Assembly (NCBI GenBank): GCA_916048095.2
Contig: OU696590.1
Location: 4,239,049 to 4,303,048, forward strand
Direction: 5' to 3'
Length of the DNA stretch: 64,000 nt
Source of the DNA: Sacculina carcini
Lineage: Eukaryota > Arthropoda > Thecostraca > Sacculinidae
In this document: positions 44,206 through 53,489 of the stretch, piece by piece
Layout: each line of letters begins with the position of its first letter
How positions within the stretch are numbered: the stretch's first letter is position 1
Notes under the pieces: model-generated
Told to the model about the DNA's origin: nothing
The model's database searches: none
The model's input: only the letters and a program-made list of their open reading frames with translations
Position numbers and translations under genes: made by a program

Positions 44206-45079
44206 GGTCGAACTGTCCATATTGTCGTCGGACGGCGGCCCGCAGTTCACTGCGCGTCTCACTGCCGAGTTCCTGCGACATTGGCGTGTCCGTCACCGAC
44301 TCTCCAGTCCACGCTTCCCGTCCTCTAATGGGCACGCCGAGTCCGCTGTCAAGCGGGTGAAGCGACTCATCCAGAAGTCGGCCCACGACGGGGACCTCAA
44401 CACGGACGCGTTCGTTGCCGGCCTGCTGGAGATGTGTAACGCGCCTGGTGCCGACGGCCGCTCGCCCGCGCAGCTGCTGTACGGTCGCCCCGTGTCGTCT
44501 GCCGTCCCCGCGCATCCTCGCGCGTTCCTGCCTGAATGGCAGCCGTCCACCGCTGAGTGTGATCTCCGAGCAGCGGCCGCGCACGACAGGCAGATCACCA
44601 ACTACAATCGGTCAGCCAGACCACTGCCGCCGTTATCGCCCGGCACTACAGTGGCTCTCCAGGACCCGACGACAGGCCGCTGGGACCGGACTGGCGCGGT
44701 CGCTGTCACTGGTCGTCGCCGCCAGTACGCGGTACGCTTACCGCATGGCGGTCTCTACTGGCGTAACCGCCGCCACCTGCGGCCAGCAGTCAGCGCATCT
44801 GCCTCCGAAGTGCCGCCGCCACCATTCGTCAGCGCAGCGCGACCAGAGGCCATGTGCCTGCCTTGCCCACAGCTGTCGCCGCCGCAACCGCCGCGAGAGA
44901 CCAGCAGCAGCAGCGGACCCGCGCCGCCGCCGGGGGAGGATGTGAGCGGAACATCAGAGGCTCCACATACACCAAACCCTCGCCGAAGCGACCGAACCCG
45001 CAGACCGCCGCCGCACCTGAGCGACTACGTCTGCAGGACCAGCAGCGCCCCCCTTCCGCCGCTTGGAGGGGAGATGTAG
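44206..45079 (+). CDS. Element B integrase C-terminal part
   Basis: Resumes as VELSILSSDGGPQFTARL (second catalytic Asp) and FPSSNGHAESAVKRVKRL (catalytic Glu), then a basic region, a Pro/Ser-rich tail, and RRSDRTRRPPPHLSDYVC near the C-terminus. The stop codon overlaps the 3' LTR by a few bases. Apart from the upstream insertion no break is seen. The frame differs from gag-pol because the insertion changes phase. Confidence 0.9.
45063..45074 (+). promoter_or_regulatory. Element B polypurine tract
   Basis: TTGGAGGGGAGA lies immediately before the 3' LTR and inside the last codons of the integrase frame. Confidence 0.85.
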
Positions 45080-45234
45080 TGTGATGCTGCCCCGCCCAGA
45101 GGGCGCGGGCGCGGCTAGCGTGGATGACGCTACCCGCTACGAGTCAGTGTGTGTCCAGCAGTGGTTGTGTGCAGGTCGTGACGTTGTTACCCTATTGTTC
45201 GTGTGGTATTGTGATCGTAAATATATAGCATACA
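45075..45234 (+). repeat. Element B 3' LTR
   Basis: 160 bp. I see no difference from the 5' LTR at 40,288-40,447. It is followed by GCGAT, completing the target-site duplication. Confidence 0.95.
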
Positions 45235-45665
45235 GCGATGTCAGTTGAACTTGTGTGCACAAGTAAGGAAAATGACAGATTTCGGTCAATTTTGACCTTT
45301 TTGGGATGCCAGTTGAACTTGTGTGCACAAGTATCGCAAATGACCAAATTTGGCCAATTTTGTCGTTTTTGGGATGTCAGTGACATACGTGTGCACAAGT
45401 AACGAAAATAACCGATTTCGGTCAATTTTGACGTTTTTGCGATGTCAGTTGAACTTGTGTGCCCAAGTATCTAAAATGACCGATTTCGGTCAATTTTGAC
45501 GTTTTTGCGATGTCAATTGAACTTGTGTGCCCAAAGTATAGAAAATAACCGATTTCGGTCAATTTTGACGATTTTAGGATGTCAGTAGAACTTGTGTGCA
45601 CAAGTATAGAATATGACCGATTTCGGTCAATTTTGAAGTTTTTGCGATGTCAATTGAACTTGTCT
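45235..45665 (+). repeat. 68-bp satellite, right end of the block
   Basis: About six monomers continue after element B, with increasing divergence (GCCCAAAGTATAG, GTATAGAATATG), and stop at ACTTGTCTACAAATAC near 45,665. This is the last recognisable satellite in the window. Confidence 0.92.
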
Positions 45666-46202
45666 ACAAATACAAATTTTGTTCGGCAGAAGTTGTTTTG
45701 TGTTGCGACACACACGACACGCGTGCTCAGAAACGGAATTTTCAGCACTCGTAGACTGAAAAAGACACATCAACGAAAAAAGTAATAGGAAACGGACAAA
45801 TGAATCTAAAATCGACAAAATGCGCCAAATTATAGGCGGAAATAGTTGCCAGCTTGTAGATCAATTTTTTTGCCACCAGATGTCACTTATAAAACACCCT
45901 AAAAGACAAGTCAACCCATATATGTTTCATGGTTTGTGTTCCCGAGGGTAATATGTATTGTCATTGCTGTATATTTGATTTGTTAAATTTGTATTCATAT
46001 TTGCGGTTTTGTTCAGTGCTGCCCAAATAAACGCAGATATTCGTAGTTTTGGCAAGCATGCGGGGCGGAATGTGTACATCCACCAAGCTCACACAACACA
46101 ACATTGACAGTTATACTAATTCAACTGGCTTCCCATCATTCTTAGAATTCGTTTTCGTTTTTATTGCCTCATCTATGAAACTCTTCATAATATTCGTTAC
46201 TA
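45666..46202. other. Unassigned spacer, no gene seen
   Basis: Mixed-composition sequence with no exon, repeat family or element recognised. CCCAAATAAACG at about 46,023 resembles a polyadenylation signal but has no coding context. Confidence 0.5.
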
Positions 46203-46370
46203 CACGGGTGCGTATTTGAATAAATGTTGCTTTTATTGTGATGATGTGTGATGGTATTAGTGATTGCTGGCTGTGTGCTGGTATTTGTGTAGTTAATTGA
46301 TTTTTGTATGAGTGTAATGAGACCACCGCCTCGACCGCCAGTGCGTTCTTGGCGTATGGTAATGTATTTT

Positions 46371-46742
46371 TGTAAAGAAAACAAAAAACACCAAGATATA
46401 TTCAGACAGGCGCGCGTGGGCATCACCGCCCCACGCGCGCCCACAAGACGTCACACTCCGATCGCACCACAAACACGACTCCAGCTCACACCGTCACACA
46501 CGGGAGCACAAACGGACACACACACACGCACAGTCCTCACGCACACCGCCACAACCAATCAGCGGCGAGCCGGTCAATCGCTCGCCGCCGCGGGGCATGC
46601 ACACTTCATGAAACGCATACATACAAACACATCACCAAACAACGCAAACACGAACGCAAACGCGAATCAAACACACACACACTAAGCCACAGACACTCCA
46701 ACGCGCTCACACACTCTCTCTCTCGCTCACAATCACACCACA
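46371..46742. repeat. LTR-like terminal repeat, left copy
   Basis: 372 bp, GC-rich. It holds a 12-bp perfect inverted repeat GGCGCGCGTGGG (46,409-46,420 with 46,430-46,441) and a 9-bp one, GCGGCGAGC...GCTCGCCGC (about 46,561-46,587). It differs from the right copy by about one substitution (ACACCAAG/ACACTAAG) and by CA-repeat length. Confidence 0.93.
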
Positions 46743-47422
46743 CCTCCACCTGTTTTTACAGAAACATGAACTATAGAGCATACAATAAAAAAACGCATAA
46801 CAAACAAACAAAAACAATCAAACCCGACGACGGCCTCCACCAGACGCACACACCTTGGCTGCGGCGAAGCGCAACACGGCAGGCCCCAGCATCCTCCACG
46901 CTCCCGCCTCCGCCCGTGCTCTCAGTGCTCCGCCGCAGCCTGCCGTCCTCTTCATCACCGGCTGCCGCGACAGGGCACAACACCTTGACCCCAGCATCCA
47001 ACATGCTTCCGTCGACACCGGTGCTCTTCAGCACCCTACCGCGACAGCCGTAACGTCGCCGCACATGCAGGCCACGCCGTCGTCTCAACTCCTTCGTTTT
47101 CTCCTCCGGCTTCAGCAGCTCCTTTCTCTCACGTGCCCTCCAGCACCAGCAGCCTCCACCAGCGATCTTCTATCTGCCCGGCGACGAGTCCAACACCAGT
47201 GCAGGTGGGACGACGAGCAACCCTCGGCCACAGCTCCCCCGCAGCTTCCTGCCGGCACCATGCTCTCATGCCGTCCCCCTGCACACCAACCTGACACGCC
47301 GCCGAGCACCTCCACCACTTCCTACAGGCCGCTGCTAATACTGGAGGGCACTATCTCTGCTGCTGAAGCCGGGTCGCAGATAAACAATATTTCCAAATAA
47401 AAAACAAAAGGCCGAAATAGCT
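46743..47422. other. Internal region of the TRIM-like element, no recognised protein
   Basis: Pro/Ala/Ser-rich frames on the plus strand (an ATG frame at 46,766-47,053 and a TTG-started frame to 47,400) show no motif I can name and may reflect composition only. I would not call a gene here. Confidence 0.6.
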
Positions 47423-47800
47423 TGTAAAGAAAACAAAAAACACTAAGATATATTCAGACAGGCGCGCGTGGGCATCACCGCCCCACGCGCGCCCACAAGA
47501 CGTCACACTCCGATCGCACCACAAACACGACTCCAGCTCACACCGTCACACACGGGAGCACAAACGGACACACACACACGCACAGTCCTCACGCACACCG
47601 CCACAACCAATCAGCGGCGAGCCGGTCAATCGCTCGCCGCCGCGGGGCATGCACACTTCATGAAACGCATACATACAAACACATCACCAAACAACGCAAA
47701 CACGAACGCAAACGCGAATCAAACACACACACACACACACTAAGCCACAGACACTCCAACGCGCTCACACACTCTCTCTCTCGCTCACAATCACACCACA
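47423..47800. repeat. LTR-like terminal repeat, right copy
   Basis: 378 bp, as the left copy but with a longer CA run near 47,722-47,740. AATAAAAAACAAAAGG lies about 10-25 bases upstream and is the only polypurine-like stretch. Confidence 0.93.
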
Positions 47801-48002
47801 ATTTTTGAAATGTGGGTGTTCTGTGGTGCTGTTGTAGTTTAGTTTCCTGTATTATTGCAATGTGTATGTTTTTTGTGTTGATGCCGTCGATTTTGAGCTG
47901 GCGAATGTCGATGTGTGTGCGGTGTATGTTGATGTTTGAGTGTGTGAAGGTGTCGTTGAGGTGTTGTCTGGCTGATGGAGTTGTTGTTGTTGTTGACGTT
48001 AC

Positions 48003-50658
48003 TCAGGTTGTCTGGCCGAGCAACCTCGAGCTCCTGAGGAAAGACACGGCACCGACCGGGTTGTTCCACAGGTCCCTGATGGAATTGATTTTGTGTTGTC
48101 GTCTGAGTTGTGTGTGTGCTGTGCAGTGTTCCATGATGTGTGTGATGGTGTGTGGTGCTGAATTGCAATCTGGGCAGGTGTCATCGATTGAGTCATTCAA
48201 CCTTTTCTGATATGACAGAAGGGCAGGATGGTGAACGCATCTCAATCTGGCCAGATGCACCTTGTTTTCGCGTGTGAGTGTGCTTTCTGATTTGTGTATA
48301 TCCGGTGGGTGTCTTTGTAGGAGTGTATTGTTTTGAAGTGAGTGTATAGCTTTCCGTTCGAACTCTGTGTGTATGTGTTTCTTGATTGATGTGCGTGGGG
48401 GAGCTGGTGGAAGTGATGTGAAAATTTGTATGTGGTAAAGTGTGCTTGGTATTGTTTTCATATTTATGTTTGCTTTATTGTGTTGTGAGGTGATTTAGTG
48501 GATGTGCTCTGTTGGTGACTGCTGCTGCGAGTTGTTTCGTGATGGAGGTGGTCTACTGGTGTGGTGGCTATGCATCCTGTGATGGTTCTGAGTGCGGAGT
48601 TTCGAAGTGTTTGAGGTGTGTTTGTGTAGCGTGTTGCAAGATTGCTAGCCCATGCGGGGCTAGCATATTATATCGCGGGTCTGATGTATTGTTTGTATAT
48701 GGTGGTTGTGGTGTCTTTGTCGTGTCCGAAAGTTGTATGTGAGTGCTTTCAGTGTTTTGAGGCGTGGAGTGACCTTAGTTTTGATGTTGGTGATGTGTTA
48801 TTTGAATGAGAGTTGTGTGTCGTATGTGACGCCTAGTATTTTTGGTGTGTGCGTGTGTTGGATGATCGTGTGGATAGTGATTTGTGGTGTGTAGTTGTGT
48901 TCGGATGTCCAGTTGGTGATGAGTGTAACTGTGGATTTGGCAGGTACAATTTTTAGCTTGTTTTTGGTGAACCATTGTTGTAGTGTGTCGATATATGGTT
49001 GTAGTGTGTGCACTGATGTGTCGGCGTGTCTGTGTGTGATTGTGATTGTGATGTCGTCTGCATATGCTAATATCTGTATGGATGGAGTGTTTGGTGATTG
49101 CATGTCGTGTAGGTATAGATTGAATAGTGCTGGTGCTAAAACGGAGCCCTGAGGGACTCCGTTTGTTATGTTGCGTGTGTGAGATGATTGTCCATTGTAC
49201 CTCACATGGGCGCATCTGCCAGCGAGGTAGTTGGCCAACCATATCTTTGTGTTATTGTGAAGTGTGGTGTTTAGTATTTTGTTTGTGAGATTGTGGCGTG
49301 GAACTCTGTCGAAGGCTTTGCTGATGTCGAGTGTTATGAGTAGTGTTCGGTGTGGTGGTGTTTTGTGTTTATATTACCCATCATGGTCTGTGTGGGTTTT
49401 GTGAGCAGTGTGGATGTAGAGTGCAGTGATCTGAAGCCGTGTTGTGAGTGTTTGAGAGTGGGATTGGTGATGTATGAGTTTGAGTATGAGGCGTTATGTG
49501 ATTTTTGATCGTGTGCAGAGTAGTGTGATTGGACGATGTGAAGAAGGTAGCGTGGGATACGTGCTTTCTTTGTGAAGAGTGATGATGATGCCTGTTTTCC
49601 AGATGTGAGGTATTTTGTTGTGTGAGTAGCTGTAGCTGGATATGTTAGTGAGTGTCTGTATGCCTTGTGGTCCAAGATGTTTCAGATGAATGTTAATTAT
49701 TCCATCTGGACCACAGGCTGATGATTGTTTGATGTTGTGTATGATGTGTCGTGTCTGCGCATGTGTGAATGGTGTGTATAGTGGATCTGTGCTGAATGTG
49801 TGTTTACGTCTGAGGATTGTCCTGTCTTTTTGTGTAGGAGTGATGTGGCTGATGTGTGAGTAGTGATTAATGAGTGTGTTTGCTTGTTGTTTATTTGAAG
49901 GAACTGTTGTTGTGTCGGTCGTGATGGCTGCGTGTGTGCGTGTAATATTGCTGTTTGAGAGTATGGTGCTTTTCAGTGTGTTGTATAGTTTTGAGGTGTT
50001 TGATCTGTGATCTAGCGTTTTTATGTAGTTGTGCCAGTTCAGTGATTTTTGTTCATGTATCTTGCTGTTGATTGTGGTGTTGAGTGCGTGTATTTGTTCG
50101 GATGTATTGTGTGAGTGTGGTGTCGGAGAGTGTTTCAGTGTGTCGCGTTGTTTGATGAGTGTGTGTATTTCTTGTGTAAAGTTTGGGTTGTGGTGTTTTC
50201 TGTGTCCTTTTGGGGTGTGTTGTTTGTCTGCCTTGTGTATGATGCTGTTAAATGTTTGGACTGTTTTGTTTATGTCTGTGATGTCTGTTGTGTTGAGCTG
50301 CGTAAATGCTAGTTCCGTGTCGTGTGTGAATTGTGACCAATTGGCTTTTGTGTGATTTGTGTAAGTGCTTCTGTGTGTGTTTGGTGCTGTTCTGATTTTG
50401 GTGGTGATGACGATTGGAAAGTGGTCTGAGCCAAGCTCTTTGATCACCTTCCAAGTGGTTGTGTGGGTGAGATTCAATGTGCAAAATGTGATGTCGGGTG
50501 ATGTCGGATGGTAGTGTGCCTGATGTGTGGTGTGAGTGTGTTGGTGAGTGTTGTTGAGTATGTAGAGGTGTTCTGTTTGTTGAAGTATGTCTCTGCCTCT
50601 GTTGGTGAGTGGATTTTGGCTGTACCAGGCAGTATCTTTGGCGTTGAAGTCTCCGCAC
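48003..50658 (-). pseudogene. Non-LTR endonuclease end, reverse transcriptase and C-terminal zinc motif
   Basis: Broken into several frames. About 50,658-50,485: CGDFNAKDTAWYS endonuclease motif. Frame 50,477-49,494: SDHFPIVI endonuclease end, a Thr/His/Asn-rich linker, then SACGPDGI and IWKTGIIITLHK of the reverse-transcriptase fingers. Frame 49,675-49,334: QHGFRSLHSTSTLLT. Frame 49,238-48,798: NGVPQGSVLAPALFNLYLHD and LAYADDITI (YADD at about 49,050-49,065), then KILGVTYD. Frame 48,461-48,003: KVHLARLRC, a CPDC...H...C zinc-like cluster and LWNNPVGAVSFL, common at Jockey/CR1 C-termini. Residues needed for catalysis remain but frameshifts prevent one product. Confidence 0.85.
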
Positions 50659-51244
50659 TAGGGCTGGACAGGAACCGTAAAAATTGATACTCACGGTTCC
50701 GGATCCGTAGGTCAGTGGAACCGGTTTCGCTTGGACAAAAAAGTGATACTTTCTGTGTGCATGGGTCGAGACCCCTCGCACCCAAGGGGAGAAGACACAA
50801 AATAGGGCTGGCATAGATGAACGTGTGGCTGGGAAAATGTTATCAAATGTATTGATAAATTCAAAAATATATTGTAAAATCAACATTTCATCAGCTTCAT
50901 TTTAGTGGGGATTCTCACATTGTTAAAATTTAATTTTTAATTCAACATTTCATCAATTTCATTTTTGCGGGGGCTCCTCACATTGTTTTTTGGGTGAATG
51001 AATTATATAACTCCTTACTACGGCCCTGTAATTAGGAAAACTGCTTTAGTATTCAATGAAGACATATACAAGGCATTGCCATCTTTATATTTATCATCTA
51101 GCATTATCATCTCAACAGAAAAGAGCATGCAATTCTGAAGAAAAAACGCTGTGCTGAATATTCATGTATTGAATAGAATGATAAGAAAAACTGCACCAAT
51201 CTGCACCTTGACATTTGTAAAATTCAAAAAAGTTAAAAATCGAC

Positions 51245-52075
51245 CCACCCTAATGTGCACATTGTGCGTATATAAATGGTTGTGTGATTTAGCTTGAATG
51301 ACTGGTGTGTATTTACTTTACACGATTCGGGTTTGGAATTGGCAGTCTGGGCTAGTATCCAATGGTCGTGCCAGGTCTTGAATGCGGTGAAAGAGCTTCC
51401 CTGCAATCGCACCCCTGATATTTGGAAATAACCAAAAATCACAGGGAGCAAGGTCAGGTGAGTAGGGTGGATGGGGGAGAAGCGTGATCTCCTGCTCCTC
51501 CAGGAACTGCTGACTGAGGCGAGCTTTGTGGGATGCAGTTTTGTCGTGGTGCAGCAAAAGGCGCCATCGGCGGCGGCTTGGTGCAGACTTGGCCTGATGT
51601 TCCAGGACTTGAGGAAGGACTTGGCCAATCTAATACTGGGCCGTGATAGTAGATTGTTGAGGCATTACATCCACACACATTGGTCCCTGATAATTGAAGA
51701 AGATGGTGAAAAGGCGCTTCCTGCTGCGAATTCCTTCCTTCAAAATCTGAGGTTGAGGCTCTTCATTACTTAACCACACCATGTTAGATTGCTTATCTCT
51801 GTTGGTGAAGAAACAAATCCAACATTCGTCTCCAGTAGCAACATCTGAGAACCGTTTTGGACCATTTGGCTCAAACTCAAACAGCCAATGACGACAAATC
51901 AGTACCCGTTCGCATTTCTGCTCTTCCGTTAGCAAATGGGGTATTCATCCGGCACACTTCTTCCTCAGCCCTAAGTGCTGATGCATGATGTCATGTGCAC
52001 TCCCATAACTGACGTCAAGCTCCAAGGATAAGAACCGAAGAGTGACTGTTGGATCCTCGTCAATGGTGGCTCACG
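51245..52075 (-). pseudogene. Mariner transposase, frameshifted
   Basis: Read on the minus strand across three frames: TVTLRFLSLELDVSYGSAHDI and HLGLRKKC (helix-turn-helix/linker), an in-frame stop, then LLTEEQKCERV, GDECWICFF (first catalytic Asp), EPQPQILK, FTIFFNYQGP, then after a frame change LHHDKTASHKARL (second Asp) and YSPDLAPCDFWLFP (third Asp). The last two Asp residues are 34 residues apart, the D34D spacing of mariners. The catalytic triad survives but stops and frameshifts make it dead. Confidence 0.88.
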
Positions 52076-52368
52076 CAGGGGCAGTTGCTGCTTCGTAATG
52101 TAATATTGACGTAATCGCACAGCGCAACAAGGAAGTGCGACCCAGGCAAATGGCGACAGGTTCAAACATGTCGCAACAGGCCACACTTGCTGACACTTGC
52201 TGCCCCGCGCACATCTCCCACCTAGCGCTCATAGTCTCTCAGCTACGCGTCCTACTGTTATTACTTTCTGATCACCCCTCGTAACTGACAAATTATTTGT
52301 CCTTAGCCGCGTACAACCATGTCAGTCTGTTGATTTCAATCATAACAGATTCTGAGTGAAAACACAGC

Positions 52369-52466
52369 TTGCGCACAAATACAGTACTTACAAATACTTA
52401 CAAATACTTACAAATACACAACTTACTTACATACTTACATACTTACAAATACTTACAAATACACAA
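52369..52466 (+). repeat. Minisatellite based on TACTTACAAA
   Basis: Imperfect 10-bp and 8-bp repeats (TACTTACAAA, TACTTACA) in tandem inside the hAT element. Confidence 0.85.
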
Positions 52467-53223
52467 CATAGTAGGCATCTTTCTCGCCTGGTTCACACCT
52501 GTATGGGGTTTCACATTCTTTGTGGGCGACACGTCAAATGTGATCGATGTACCGTGATCGCAGTCTTGGTCATGTATGCTAAGAATGGGTGGATTCTTTA
52601 CTTTTTCAAAAGTTGAACTGGTACCAAATTCCGGTAGATACATTTTTTCATGCTGATTCGGAAAATATATATTGTATTGGATTCAATGAGAAAACCTTTC
52701 CCGGAAGTCAAGTTGAAACATCCATTTTGCTGTAAAATTGCGATCGTGTAGCCTCTAATTGGCTGCCTGGATTTTAAAATTATTATTTTTTGTTTGTTCG
52801 ATTGTTGAATCGTGATTGAAGTCACCATGGAAAGGATGCAGTTTTCACGCAGATTTAGAAAACTGTTGTATTAACATTCATTCGATACTTTTTCGCTCAA
52901 ATTAGCTGAACATGCGGTTATTTAGTAAAATTCGGGTAATCATACACCAAAAAATAATATATGAATAATATATTTAATAAAATATGTGTAATAAATAATT
53001 TAGTTTATTAGTATACCTCGTAGAATATGCCTCTGCGCGCACTGACTTACTTGCAAAAAATGCACATGTATTAAAAAAGAGGCAATATAATACGCATTTT
53101 TAAATACACGTGAAAAACTGCACTCACCGCAATTTCATACTAGCATTAATTCTAAAACCGACGCACCGTAGTGTACATGTAGTGTGTGCGCAATGCGCAT
53201 ACTTTTTCCTGTCAGTCCTGATA

Positions 53224-53445
53224 CTAAGATCCGTGTTGACTCGGATCCGTGCTGACCTGGTCCAAGAATGGGAACCGTGCGGACCCGGGTCCGATAATCG
53301 GAACCGTGTGGACTCGGATCCGTGCGGACCCGGGTCCGATAATCGGAACCGTGTGGACTCGGATCCGAGAATCGGAACCGGGTGGACTCGTATCCGTTTG
53401 GACCCGGTTCCAGAACCGGTTCGTTCCCGGTTCCAATACCCACGT
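53224..53445 (+). repeat. GC-rich tandem repeat near the hAT right end
   Basis: Repeats built from ACTCGGATCCGTG, CGGACCCGGGTCCGATAATC and GGAACCGTGTGG, rich in palindromes such as CCCGGG and GGATCC. Related single motifs (GGTTCCGGATCCG) occur near the left end at about 50,695, so they are probably subterminal repeats of the hAT element. Confidence 0.8.
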
Positions 53446-53489
53446 AGCAGAATCGTCAGAACCGGCTCCTGCCCAGCCCTACTCCGCAC

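Larger units (their letters stand above)
40288..45234 (+). mobile_element. Ty3/Gypsy-like LTR retrotransposon B
   Basis: A 4,947-bp element with 160-bp LTRs that I read as identical, target-site duplication GCGAT on both sides (40,283-40,287 and 45,235-45,239), primer-binding site, one long gag-pol frame, and polypurine tract. The frame is intact from gag to the middle of integrase. There an insertion of satellite DNA (about 44,091-44,205) breaks it. Base composition is clearly more GC-rich than element A, so the two are distinct lineages despite a similar layout. Confidence 0.94.
46371..47800. mobile_element. Short LTR-flanked non-autonomous element (TRIM-like)
   Basis: Two near-identical direct repeats (46,371-46,742 and 47,423-47,800) begin TGTAAAGAAAAC, end TCACACCACA, flank 680 bp of internal sequence, and are bordered by a 5-bp duplication ATTTT (46,366-46,370 and 47,801-47,805). 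The insertion splits a non-LTR relic cleanly. The internal region has no reverse transcriptase or other recognisable domain, and no TGG-type primer-binding site follows the first LTR (CCTCCACC instead). It resembles a terminal-repeat retrotransposon in miniature, but the missing primer site leaves its mechanism open. Orientation is unknown. Confidence 0.78.
46203..47975 (-). pseudogene. Partial non-LTR element copy 1 (endonuclease start), split by an LTR element
   Basis: On the minus strand, 47,975-47,801 and 46,370-46,203 together match the endonuclease start of the larger copy at about 53,950-53,600. Landmarks are QLKIDGIN and IQETKLQQHHRTPTF in the first piece, then ERTGGRGGGLITLI and SINYTNTSTQ in the second. 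The two pieces are separated by the insertion at 46,371-47,800. The rest of the endonuclease and all of the reverse transcriptase are absent, so the copy is 3'-truncated at about 46,200. Confidence 0.8.
51225..52605 (-). mobile_element. Mariner element relic inside the hAT element
   Basis: About 1.4 kb, a normal mariner length. The left end AAAAGTTAAAAATCGACCCA and a weakly matching TGGGTGGATTCTTTACTTTT at about 52,587 could be degraded terminal inverted repeats. That pairing is tentative. The transposase is annotated separately. Confidence 0.55.
50659..53481. mobile_element. hAT-like DNA transposon, non-autonomous, with nested mariner
   Basis: Terminal inverted repeats TAGGGCTGGACAGGAACCG at the left and its near complement at the right (two mismatches) are flanked by a perfect 8-bp duplication CTCCGCAC (50,651-50,658 and 53,482-53,489). 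Removing it restores the endonuclease of the host retrotransposon. An 8-bp duplication and TAGGGCTGG ends fit the hAT superfamily. No hAT transposase was found. The interior holds a mariner relic, a 10-bp minisatellite and, near the right end, a tandem stretch built on GGACCCGGGTCCGATAATCGG. Confidence 0.9.

Noticed and set aside
46855-47400. 181-residue Pro/Ala-rich frame in the TRIM-like element
   Set aside because: Starts at TTG, has no motif, and overlaps another equally long frame; composition alone explains it.
48003-50477. Thr/His/Asn-rich proteins as host genes
   Set aside because: SDHFPI, QHGFR, GVPQGSVLAP and YADD motifs in successive broken frames identify a degraded non-LTR retrotransposon.
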